Below, piece after piece: positions 1-5,520 of a DNA stretch of 7,270 nucleotides. Under the pieces are notes generated by a model. It was not told where the DNA came from, searched no databases, and saw only the letters and a list, made by a program, of their open reading frames with translations. The translations under genes and the position numbers were made by a program. Source of the DNA: Pseudomonadota bacterium (lineage in GTDB: Bacteria > Pseudomonadota > Gammaproteobacteria > Burkholderiales > Ferrovaceae); NCBI GenBank assembly GCA_021804705.1, contig JAJZHC010000064.1, forward strand, positions 1-7,270, written 5' to 3'. Numbering within the stretch: the first letter of the stretch is position 1; every line of letters starts with the position of its first letter.

Positions 1-470
1 GCAATGCCGTTGATACTGTTGTTGAGTGCGCCAGCCTGAAGGCGGATCAGGGATTCTGATTGCTTGCGCGCCGAATCGGAGAAATCGTCTACCTGCACCA
101 CCAGATTCGTCACCACCCCGGCGCCATCGCAAATGGCGTTCACCCTGGTACGGACCTGGGCCAGGCTGCGGTCGAAACGGACAAAGCGTTTGTCGGCCAC
201 CACCTCATTCGTCTTGCCCGACACCAGTTGTTCAAACAGCGCGATGTCATGGCCCTGGTCTTCGGCCGGCGTCAGTGTGGTCCAGGTGGTTTGCAACAGA
301 TGGCCACGGGAATACCCCAGCAGGTTGCAAAACGCGGGGTTGGCGTCAAGGATTCGCTGGTCCGGGCCAATAATCGCCATTCCGACGACTGACTTTTCGA
401 ACAGGACGCAAAAATATTGCCTGGCGTCTTCAATGGCGTCTATAAATGAGGATTGCGTATGGGCATCCAT
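1..470 (-). CDS. PAS-domain signalling protein, N-terminal part (truncated by window edge)
   Basis: Reading the minus strand from the ATG at 470 gives 156 codons with no stop up to the left edge, so only the N-terminus is seen. Residues about 19-130 look like a PAS/S-box domain. The segment around residues 22-55 has the PAS beginning (LFEKSVVGMAIIGPDQRILD, then an N-P-A-F-x-x-L-L-G-Y stretch), and the end near 122-131 resembles a PAC strand. The tail from about 134 is helical and leads into what looks like the start of a second PAS repeat (GALNNSINGI). No signal peptide or membrane segment is seen, so this part should be cytosolic. An in-frame TAG lies upstream and no other in-frame start was found after it, which fixes the ATG at 470; the Shine-Dalgarno is poor. 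The output domain (GGDEF/EAL, histidine kinase or chemotaxis) is outside the window and cannot be named. The sensed signal is unknown. Confidence 0.8.
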   Translation of the reverse strand, partial: MDAHTQSSFIDAIEDARQYFCVLFEKSVVGMAIIGPDQRILDANPAFCNLLGYSRGHLLQTTWTTLTPAEDQGHDIALFEQLVSGKTNEVVADKRFVRFDRSLAQVRTRVNAICDGAGVVTNLVVQVDDFSDSARKQSESLIRLQAGALNNSINGI

Positions 471-559
471 CTCGATGGGACATGGACTTCGTCCGTGGCA
501 TTTTCCAGCTTCGGCTGAAGTCTACCTGAATCACAGGGCAGTGCCAGCACCTGGAAACT

Positions 560-889
560 TCAGAGCTTGTCTAAATTGATCTGGGTCAAGGCAAGCTCTA
601 TTGCCGCCGGTTCCGTGGGGCGCACCAACCGCGTCATTTCCCTGCCCTGATCAAGAAAAATAAACGTGGGCCAGAGTTTGACCTGGTAGGAGCGTCCCAA
701 GGGGCGACCGCGTCCATCCTCGACCCGGATCAGGCGGACGCGGGAGTGCCGGGAGAGGCTTGCCTCCATCAACGGTTGTGCTGCCTGACAATGCGGACAC
801 CAGGACGCACCGAACTCGAGGACCCAGGGGCCATCGAGGGCATCGACTTGCTCGCGCGTGGGTCCCGGTTCGACGTAAGGAAGGGTCAT
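560..889 (-). CDS. Thioredoxin-fold protein with WCPHC active site
   Basis: This 109-aa protein has the thioredoxin layout. A beta strand (WVLEFGASW, about 22-30) leads into the redox motif C31-P-H-C34 followed by a helix. The conserved cis-proline is P74 in KLWPTFIF, followed by strand and turn (DQGRE). The CPHC dipeptide is closer to DsbA-type CPHC than to classical CGPC, which usually makes the cysteine pair more oxidising. No signal peptide or lipobox is visible, so a cytosolic location is inferred. The likely role is thiol-disulfide exchange with an unknown partner. The ATG at 889 overlaps the stop of the preceding lipoprotein gene by ATGA, which argues for translational coupling. An in-frame upstream start at 931 would give a 14-residue extension lying wholly inside the lipoprotein gene, and is rejected. 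The stop TGA is at 560-562, 89 nt before the PAS gene. Confidence 0.85.
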   Translation of the reverse strand: MTLPYVEPGPTREQVDALDGPWVLEFGASWCPHCQAAQPLMEASLSRHSRVRLIRVEDGRGRPLGRSYQVKLWPTFIFLDQGREMTRLVRPTEPAAIELALTQINLDKL

Positions 890-1074
890 TTTTGCTTCAG
901 CATGAACTGGGCCTTTGCAGCTTCGTTGCAATCATAGGTGTTCTTGCCCAAACGATTACACTCGGCCAGATCCGTCACCATTTCGTCTGGATGAGACATG
1001 TAATAGGACTGCGTTTTGGATTGTTCGCAGGACCACAACACCAGGGTGCCCAACAGCACGACGAGGAATTTCAT
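886..1074 (-). CDS. EexN-family small lipoprotein
   Basis: This 62-aa protein begins with a hydrophobic stretch (residues 3-14) and ends its signal in L-W-S-C with C16, a plausible lipobox, although Trp at the -2 position is atypical. The mature part has the EexN-type pattern: Y-Y-x-x-H-P-D-E (24-31), then L-A-E-C39-N, then D-C49-N-x-A-x-x-A. Members of this family include entry-exclusion lipoproteins of conjugative systems, but many copies are chromosomal orphans of unknown role. No conjugation gene is in view, so exclusion is not claimed. C39 and C49 could form a periplasmic disulfide. The ATG at 1074 is preferred because AAGGAG (1084-1089) sits 9 nt upstream. The in-frame GTG at 1080 would be only 3 nt from it. 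The gene lies 49 nt downstream of yaeQ and overlaps the thioredoxin-fold gene. Confidence 0.7.
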   Translation of the reverse strand: MKFLVVLLGTLVLWSCEQSKTQSYYMSHPDEMVTDLAECNRLGKNTYDCNEAAKAQFMLKQK

Positions 1075-1083
1075 GAACACTTT

Positions 1084-1089
1084 CTCCTT
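1084..1089 (-). promoter_or_regulatory. Ribosome binding site of the EexN-family gene
   Basis: AAGGAG on the minus strand is 9 nt before the ATG at 1074 and 3 nt before the alternative GTG at 1080. It decides the start in favour of the ATG. Confidence 0.65.
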
Positions 1090-1106
1090 GGAATGCGGGA
1101 GGGGAA

Positions 1107-1115
1107 ACTATACCA
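1107..1115 (-). promoter_or_regulatory. Possible extended -10 promoter for the lipoprotein/thioredoxin pair
   Basis: The minus strand reads TGGTATAGT, an extended -10 (TG-N-TATAGT, 5/6 to TATAAT). Transcription would start near 1100 and give a leader of about 26 nt that contains the Shine-Dalgarno. No good -35 hexamer was found at 16-18 nt upstream, which extended -10 promoters can tolerate. It overlaps the region just after the yaeQ stop. The alternative is simple cotranscription from yaeQ. Confidence 0.35.
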
Positions 1116-1123
1116 CCCCTGCG

Positions 1124-1672
1124 CTACCCCGCTTCGGCCTGCAACATCTCCATCACCACCTGAACGGATTCGGATTCGCCATTGAGCCACAAGGTGCCAT
1201 CCTCAATGGTGCAGCCCAGTTTCATGTTGCGCTGTACCAGACTGGCCAGCGCCTGAGTTACTGTGGGAGAAAGGTTAAATACCGTCACATTCTTTAGACG
1301 CGCAAGTTTGGGGCTAGTGGCACTCCACCATAATGCGGCAGCACGCCCACCGTAGGCGTAGATCGTCACGTGTCGCGCGCGTCCACTGGCCTTGAAGATG
1401 CGCCTTTCATCGGGCAGGCCCACATCGACCCACTGTTCGATGTCGCCGGTCAAATCCTTTTGCCAAAGATCGGGTTCGTCTGCCTCAGACAATCCCCGGG
1501 CAAAGACCAGGCGCTCGTGGGCGCGATGCGCGAAGGCCATCAGGCGCACCATCATGCGTTCATCAGTTTCAGAGGGGTGCTGGGCGATGGTCAGGACGTG
1601 ACTGGCGTAGTAATGCCGATCCATATCGGCAATCTGCAAATCAGCTTTGAAAATTGTTGCTTTGAAGGCCAT
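1124..1672 (-). CDS. yaeQ: YaeQ family protein
   Basis: The 182-aa product matches the YaeQ family in length (the E. coli protein is about 181 aa) and in diagnostic segments. These are the N-terminus MAFKATIFKADLQIADMDRH, the H-P-S-E-T-D-E-R-M-M-V-R-L block (32-44), and the D-V-G-L-P-D-E-R-R-I-F-K-A-S block (83-96). YaeQ has a structural fold regarded as a variant of the PD-(D/E)XK nuclease superfamily. The acidic residues and K94 in the 79-96 block would be the equivalent active-site region, but no activity is established, and an old link to RfaH-dependent transcription is not firm. The ATG at 1672 is chosen because family members begin at this position. It has no Shine-Dalgarno. An in-frame GTG at 1708 would add 12 residues and has a G-rich stretch 9 nt upstream, so it is a possible alternative. 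The gene ends at TAG 1124-1126 and is probably cotranscribed with the lipoprotein gene. Confidence 0.92.
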   Translation of the reverse strand: MAFKATIFKADLQIADMDRHYYASHVLTIAQHPSETDERMMVRLMAFAHRAHERLVFARGLSEADEPDLWQKDLTGDIEQWVDVGLPDERRIFKASGRARHVTIYAYGGRAAALWWSATSPKLARLKNVTVFNLSPTVTQALASLVQRNMKLGCTIEDGTLWLNGESESVQVVMEMLQAEAG

Positions 1673-1722
1673 GGGGGTGGGTCGTGATGCCGTAATGAAC
1701 GCCGTCACGATACCACACCCCC
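1673..1722 (-). promoter_or_regulatory. Imperfect hairpin directly before the yaeQ start
   Basis: In the yaeQ leader the arm at 1722-1705 pairs with the arm at 1687-1673. GGGGGTG pairs with CACCCCC (7 bp), GGT with ACC (3 bp) and CGTGA with TCACG (5 bp), separated by 1-nt and 2-nt bulges, with a loop of 17 nt. The 3' arm ends at the base before the ATG, where a Shine-Dalgarno would normally lie. There is no U-tract after it, so it is not a typical intrinsic terminator for the upstream transporter gene. It may hide or position the yaeQ start; that role is an inference. Confidence 0.4.
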
Positions 1723-1756
1723 AAGTACGTCCCGCCTGTCGACGCCCAGACGGCCT

Positions 1757-3097
1757 TCAGATGGTGGTTTGCGCCAGCTGTTCCAGGCTGCGCCTGCCGG
1801 TCTCGACGCCATAGCGCAATACGGCCACTATCAAAGTGATGAGCAACCCGATCATCAGCGTCAACACGCCGCGAATACCAAAGTGGGTAAACAACCAGAC
1901 CACCAGGAAAGGCGTACCGATGGTGGCACCGCGACCGAAGGTGTTGCAAATCCCTGAAGCGCGCAGGCGAACCTCAGTGGGAAACAGTTCGGGAATGTAA
2001 ATGCCAAACAACAGCGCCACCAGAACATAAATGGGTATGGTCAGAGCAAATCCGACCATGGGCAGCAGTACAGGATCATTGATGAAGGGATAGATGAAGC
2101 CGAAGATGATGGCCATCAGCGAGGACAGCACTATGGTGGGCTTGCGTCCCCACCGATCGGAGGTCAGCGCGCCGATGGCTGAACCGATTGGCGCCCCCAC
2201 AGACATCAGCATGGAATACTGGAACGAGGTGGCAATGGTCAAGCCCTGCTTGACGAAGAAGGTAGGTAACCAGGTAATGAAGCCGTAGAGCAGCGTGTTG
2301 ATGACGATGAGCGCAATGCTGCCCACGATCATTCGCGGCAGCAACGCAGGGCCCCACAGGGAGGAGAGTGCGCGCGAGGGCGCACTGGCCACAGGAGGCG
2401 CTGGTGGTGGCAACGGCTGCCCTTCTGAAGCCTCTTCCTCGATTTGACGCATCAGTGCTTCTGCCTCATCAACCCGACCTACCGATTCCAGCCAACGCGG
2501 GGACTCTGGCAAGGATTTGCGCAAGTACCACACCACGCCCCCGCCAACGCCACCCAGGATGAACATGACCCGCCAGCCGAACAGGGGAATAAGGAACGTT
2601 CCGGCCAGTGCAGCAACGGGCAACCCGCTGACCACGAACACCGCCATGATTCCCTGCCACTTGCCCCGCACGCGCGCTGGAACAAACTCCGTCAGGGTGG
2701 AATAGCCCACGACGTTTTCAGCCCCAAGGCCGATGCCCATGAAGAGACGGAACACAATCAGCAGCGTCATGTTGGGTGCAAAGGCGGCGAGGAGTGAGGC
2801 CACCCCGAACAGCAGGAGGTTGAACTGGTAAGTAAAGCGTCTCCCAAACCGGTCTCCCAGAAACCCCGTCATGAAGGAGCCTATCATCATGCCCACGAAG
2901 GTGGCCGAGATGAACATCGCATTTTCGGGAAAGGTTGAAAACCCGCTGTGCAACGTGGAACCCAGTACGGTGGCGGCGATATAGATGTCAAAACCGTCGA
3001 AAAACATGCCGATGCCAATGAGCAACATGACCCGCCGGTGGAAAGATGAGATGGGTAACCGATCAAGCCTGGATCCTGCGTTGACACTGGATTTCAT
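1757..3097 (-). CDS. MFS transporter, aromatic/organic acid:H+ symporter type
   Basis: The 446-aa protein has the full 12-helix major facilitator pattern in two six-helix halves. TM1 carries F-F-D-G-F-D-I-Y (32-39), like the D-G-Y/F-D motif of the AAHS and NiaP-like acid symporters. The loop 2-3 motif G-D-R-F-G-R-R is at 81-87, P-E-S-P-R-W-L after TM6 at 197-203, the second-half D-R-W-G-R-K-P at 314-320, and P-E-L-F-P-T-E-V-R at 369-377. The central cytoplasmic loop (about 204-250) is unusually rich in Glu then Pro/Ala. The likely job is proton-coupled import of a carboxylic or aromatic acid; the substrate is not readable. The ATG at 3097 is preferred over the in-frame ATG at 3133 because GGGGAG (3103-3108) sits 5 nt upstream of it and conserved sequence starts only later. 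The gene is divergent from the GntR regulator, and an operator-like element covers its predicted -10. Confidence 0.92.
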   Translation of the reverse strand: MKSSVNAGSRLDRLPISSFHRRVMLLIGIGMFFDGFDIYIAATVLGSTLHSGFSTFPENAMFISATFVGMMIGSFMTGFLGDRFGRRFTYQFNLLLFGVASLLAAFAPNMTLLIVFRLFMGIGLGAENVVGYSTLTEFVPARVRGKWQGIMAVFVVSGLPVAALAGTFLIPLFGWRVMFILGGVGGGVVWYLRKSLPESPRWLESVGRVDEAEALMRQIEEEASEGQPLPPPAPPVASAPSRALSSLWGPALLPRMIVGSIALIVINTLLYGFITWLPTFFVKQGLTIATSFQYSMLMSVGAPIGSAIGALTSDRWGRKPTIVLSSLMAIIFGFIYPFINDPVLLPMVGFALTIPIYVLVALLFGIYIPELFPTEVRLRASGICNTFGRGATIGTPFLVVWLFTHFGIRGVLTLMIGLLITLIVAVLRYGVETGRRSLEQLAQTTI

Positions 3098-3102
3098 GAG
3101 CG

Positions 3103-3108
3103 CTCCCC
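3103..3108 (-). promoter_or_regulatory. Ribosome binding site of the MFS transporter
   Basis: GGGGAG on the minus strand is 5 nt before the ATG at 3097. The upstream in-frame ATG at 3133 has no comparable site, so this decides the start. Confidence 0.6.
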
Positions 3109-3149
3109 AAGGTGAGGTCCGACGGTTATCCATCTGGAATCAGGGTGTG

Positions 3150-3164
3150 ATGATATATCACAAT
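3150..3164 (-). promoter_or_regulatory. Operator-like element 1 (transporter side)
   Basis: The minus strand reads ATTGTGATATATCAT, containing the perfect 10-bp palindrome TGATATATCA at 3151-3160. It matches element 2 at 14 of 15 positions and has the same orientation relative to its own gene. Position over the predicted -10 of the transporter promoter suggests repression by blocking RNA polymerase. Short AT-rich dyads of this kind are usual targets of GntR/FCD regulators; binding by the adjacent regulator is inferred. Confidence 0.65.
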
Positions 3165-3179
3165 TTTTTAAAAAGTCAA
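3150..3179 (-). promoter_or_regulatory. Predicted sigma-70 promoter of the MFS transporter
   Basis: On the minus strand TTGACT (3179-3174, 5/6 to TTGACA) is followed 18 nt later by TATCAT (3155-3150, 5/6 to TATAAT). A 16-nt spacing to TATATC (3157-3152) is a weaker alternative. Either -10 lies inside operator element 1. The leader to the ATG at 3097 would be about 45 nt. Confidence 0.55.
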
Positions 3180-3221
3180 ACAAATCCAGCAAAGTAAACC
3201 TGTATATTCATGTTTTATAAA

Positions 3222-3233
3222 TATAAATTTATA
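3222..3233. repeat. AT-only 12-bp palindrome between the divergent promoters
   Basis: TATAAATTTATA is a perfect 12-bp inverted repeat within a roughly 100-nt AT-rich stretch (3160-3260) that contrasts with the GC-rich genes on both sides. It lies upstream of both predicted -35 boxes and could act as a UP-like element, a bend, or a further protein site. In such AT-rich DNA it may also be chance. Confidence 0.35.
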
Positions 3234-3245
3234 ATAATCCTTATA

Positions 3246-3274
3246 TTGCATGACATCGTGATATATCATATAAT
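3246..3274 (+). promoter_or_regulatory. Predicted sigma-70 promoter of the GntR regulator and catabolic genes
   Basis: TTGCAT (3246-3251, 4/6 to TTGACA) is followed after exactly 17 nt by a perfect TATAAT (3269-3274). Transcription would start near 3281, giving a leader of only about 20 nt to the ATG at 3301. Operator element 2 fills the spacer and touches the -10, so an occupied site should block initiation. The downstream aldehyde dehydrogenase and hydrolase genes are probably read from here. Confidence 0.65.
3255..3269 (+). promoter_or_regulatory. Operator-like element 2 (regulator side)
   Basis: ATCGTGATATATCAT holds the same perfect palindrome TGATATATCA (3259-3268) as element 1. The two centres are 108 bp apart. 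Outside the core there is a second, slightly off-centre dyad of TGACAT (3251-3256) and ATGTCA (3273-3278). The site lies in the spacer of the regulator promoter, the expected place for autorepression. Confidence 0.65.
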
Positions 3275-3300
3275 GTCAAAAATACGTACTTCATGACACC

Positions 3301-3978
3301 ATGCCCCTCACTGCGAACGCGCCAGCTCCTGCCAAAAAACTGCTCCGCGAAGCAGTCCATGCCCAGTTGCGCACCGACATCCTGAGTTGCCGCATTCCAC
3401 CCGGGGCTGAAATTCGTGAAGCCGAACTGGCCGCCCGCTTTGCGGTCAGCAAATCACCGGTTCGCGATGCCCTCATGCACCTGGAACGCGAAGGCCTGGT
3501 GATCAGCTCGCCGCGCCAGGGATATCGCGTTACACCGGTGTCCCTGTCAGACGTACAGGATATGTTTCATTTGCGCTCGGTGCTGGAACGCGCCTGCATG
3601 GAACGCATCGTGAGCCTCGCAAGCGATGCTCAACTGGCAACACTGGACACTTTTCGTCGATTTGATCCCGACGATTGGGAGGGCGGGCTCGTGGCCTATA
3701 ACCGCGCCTTCCATGGCATGCTGGCACAACTGTCCCACAACAAGCGCATGCGCGACGAGATCAACGATCTGATCGAGCAGATGGAGCGCGTGGTTAGGGT
3801 CAGCCTGGCCAGCCTCAAACAGGAAAGCCCTGCCTCTCCGGTAGCCGAACACTGCCTCATCATCGATGCGCTGCAGGCCCGCAAGGCAAGACTTGCAGCG
3901 CGACTGGCCGGGCAGCATATCGCCACCGCTGCACAACGGGTAAACGATGCACTCGCGCATCTCGTGATCGCAAGCTAA
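3301..3978 (+). CDS. GntR-family transcriptional regulator, FCD (FadR C-terminal) subfamily
   Basis: The 225-aa protein has an N-terminal winged helix-turn-helix at about 15-78. Typical GntR features are the L-R-x-D-I-L-S-C-R-I-P-P-G start, A-E-L-A-A-R-F-A-V-S-K-S-P-V-R-D-A-L (41-58) and the wing G-L-V...R-Q-G-Y-R-V. The all-helical FCD effector domain follows (about 85-220). Its usual metal-site positions are N134 (often Asp), H138 in NRAFH, H184 in AEHCLIIDAL and H206 in GQHI, so a divalent metal helping to bind a carboxylate ligand is plausible. It probably represses both itself and the divergent transporter through the twin sites upstream, and is relieved by a pathway acid; this is inferred from context. 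The ATG at 3301 has no clear Shine-Dalgarno and the leader is very short. The aldehyde dehydrogenase gene follows after 27 nt. Confidence 0.93.
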   Translation: MPLTANAPAPAKKLLREAVHAQLRTDILSCRIPPGAEIREAELAARFAVSKSPVRDALMHLEREGLVISSPRQGYRVTPVSLSDVQDMFHLRSVLERACMERIVSLASDAQLATLDTFRRFDPDDWEGGLVAYNRAFHGMLAQLSHNKRMRDEINDLIEQMERVVRVSLASLKQESPASPVAEHCLIIDALQARKARLAARLAGQHIATAAQRVNDALAHLVIAS

Positions 3979-3994
3979 TCCATTTCAACTTTCC

Positions 3995-3999
3995 GAGGA
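3995..3999 (+). promoter_or_regulatory. Ribosome binding site of the aldehyde dehydrogenase
   Basis: GAGGA lies 6 nt before the ATG at 4006. It is the clearest plus-strand ribosome binding site in the cassette. Confidence 0.65.
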
Positions 4000-4005
4000 A
4001 CCACC

Positions 4006-5520
4006 ATGGCAACCAACCCCCCCCGCGTACATGGCCTGTTTATTGATGGCGGCGAGGTACCCGCGTCCCAGGGCGATCTGCTCGATGTGGTCAACCCCGC
4101 CACTGGCGCCCTTCTCGCCAAGATCAGTCATGCCAGCGACGCCGACGTGGACCGCGCCGTAAAGAGTGCACGGACCGCGTTTGAGGACAATGCCTGGGCG
4201 GGGTTGTCCAACCGCACCCGCGCCAAACTGATCAACAAGCTGGCCGATGTGTTCGAGGCCCACCTGGAAGAATTTTTCCAACTGGAAACCCTGAACAACG
4301 GCCGCTCCGTCAACGAAACACGCGCCCAAATCTCCCGACTCCCTGACTTTTTGCGCTACAACGCGGGGCTTGCCATTGCGCGTCGCGACGCCGTCATCCC
4401 GGTGGACGGCAACTATCTGAATTACACCATCCGCACCCCGATCGGTGTGGTAGGCAACTCCACCCCCTTCAACCATCCGCTGATGATCATGATGAAGAGC
4501 CTGGCCCCCACGCTCGCCTCCGGATGCACCACGGTGGTCAAACCTTCCGAATACACGCCGCTCACCACCTTGCGTCTCGCCGCACTGTTCGTCGAGGCGG
4601 GCCTGCCACCGGGCGTGTTCAATGTGGTGACGGGCCTGGGTCCCAGCACGGGCCGCGCACTGGCCGAACACCCCGGACTGGCAAAATGGGTCCTGACTGG
4701 CGGCACCGAAGCGGGTCACATCACCGGTGCCCTGGCAGGTCACAATTTTGCGCATCAAACGCTGGAACTGGGTGGAAAAACGCCGGTACTGGTCTTTGAC
4801 GATTTCAACGTGGATCAGGCGGTCAACTACGCGGCCTTTGGCGCCTTCATCGGTGCCGGACAAACCTGCATTTGTGGCAGTCGCCAGATCGTCCAGGAAA
4901 AAATCTATGACGAGTTTGTGGAAAAGCTCGCCGCCAAAGCCCGGACTATCCGCATCGGCAACCCCATCGACCCCACCGTGCAATTGGGGCCCGTGGTGTC
5001 GGCACGCCAGCAACAACGCGTACTCAACTACATCAAGATTGGTCTGGAAGAAGATCGGGCGCGGCTCGTTGCCGGGGGAAAAGTGCCCTCCGATCCGGCG
5101 CTGAAAGCCGGTTATTTTGTCGAGCCCACCGTGTTTGCTGACGTCTCAGCCCACATGCGCATTTTCCAGGAAGAAGTCTTCGGGCCTTTTGTTTCCATCT
5201 CCAGATTCTCCACCGAGGAAGAAGGGGTGGCCCTTGCCAACAATTCACAGTTTGGTCTGGCCGGAGCCATTCGCACCAACAACCTGACCCGGGCCCACCG
5301 GGTCGCGGCCCGCCTCAAATGCGGCATCGTCTGGATCAATGACCACCATCGCCTGGATCCAGCCTCGCCGTGGGGAGGTGTCAAGGACTCCGGCATCGGG
5401 CGCGAGTGCGGTACCGAATCCTTCGACCAGCATTTTGAAACCAAGAGCGTCATGCTGCGCATGGAGGATTCGCCGTTCGACTGGTACAAGGACACGGCCA
5501 GTCAGCCTCGTCTCAATTAA
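4006..5520 (+). CDS. NAD(P)-dependent aldehyde dehydrogenase
   Basis: The 504-aa protein is a full-length member of the ALDH superfamily, which oxidises aldehydes (or lactols) to acids in the cytosol. All core residues are visible: oxyanion Asn N156 in STPFNHPLM, cofactor Lys K179 in VVKPSE, general base E254 in ELGGKTP, nucleophile C288 in GQTCICG, and E390 in EEVFGP. The cofactor-turn motif reads T-G-G-T-E-A-G (231-237), where T-G-S-T is commoner. The C-terminal segment N-D-H-H-R-L-D-P-A-S-P-W-G-G-V-K-D-S-G-I-G-R-E (445-467) places it among the broad betaine-aldehyde/semialdehyde-type ALDHs. The exact substrate is not given by sequence. It sits between the regulator (27 nt upstream) and the hydrolase-fold gene (0 nt downstream), so it likely handles an intermediate of an acid-degradation pathway. 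Confidence 0.95.
   Translation: MATNPPRVHGLFIDGGEVPASQGDLLDVVNPATGALLAKISHASDADVDRAVKSARTAFEDNAWAGLSNRTRAKLINKLADVFEAHLEEFFQLETLNNGRSVNETRAQISRLPDFLRYNAGLAIARRDAVIPVDGNYLNYTIRTPIGVVGNSTPFNHPLMIMMKSLAPTLASGCTTVVKPSEYTPLTTLRLAALFVEAGLPPGVFNVVTGLGPSTGRALAEHPGLAKWVLTGGTEAGHITGALAGHNFAHQTLELGGKTPVLVFDDFNVDQAVNYAAFGAFIGAGQTCICGSRQIVQEKIYDEFVEKLAAKARTIRIGNPIDPTVQLGPVVSARQQQRVLNYIKIGLEEDRARLVAGGKVPSDPALKAGYFVEPTVFADVSAHMRIFQEEVFGPFVSISRFSTEEEGVALANNSQFGLAGAIRTNNLTRAHRVAARLKCGIVWINDHHRLDPASPWGGVKDSGIGRECGTESFDQHFETKSVMLRMEDSPFDWYKDTASQPRLN

Noticed and set aside
509..520. Hairpin CTTC-GGCT-GAAG between the thioredoxin and PAS genes as a terminator
   Set aside because: The stem is only 4 bp and no T-run follows on either strand.
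26..579. Three overlapping plus-strand open frames (110-171 aa)
   Set aside because: They lie opposite the PAS-domain coding sequence, have no recognisable domains and no good ribosome binding site.
890..931. Upstream start for the thioredoxin-fold protein
   Set aside because: The 14-residue extension lies inside the lipoprotein gene; the ATGA overlap start at 889 explains the family-like N-terminus better.
886..1074. Conjugative entry-exclusion function for the EexN-like gene
   Set aside because: No transfer, relaxase or type IV secretion gene is present in the window, and chromosomal orphan members of the family are common.
760..1185. 141-aa plus-strand open frame
   Set aside because: It spans the antisense of the thioredoxin and lipoprotein genes and ends inside yaeQ; the translation shows no family features.
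3098..3133. Upstream ATG for the MFS transporter
   Set aside because: It lacks a Shine-Dalgarno, whereas the ATG at 3097 has GGGGAG 5 nt upstream.
3985..5016. 343-aa minus-strand open frame opposite the aldehyde dehydrogenase
   Set aside because: It is antisense to a clearly real ALDH with all catalytic residues, its composition is His/Gly/Gln-rich without any recognised domain, and it is a typical shadow of GC-rich coding sequence.
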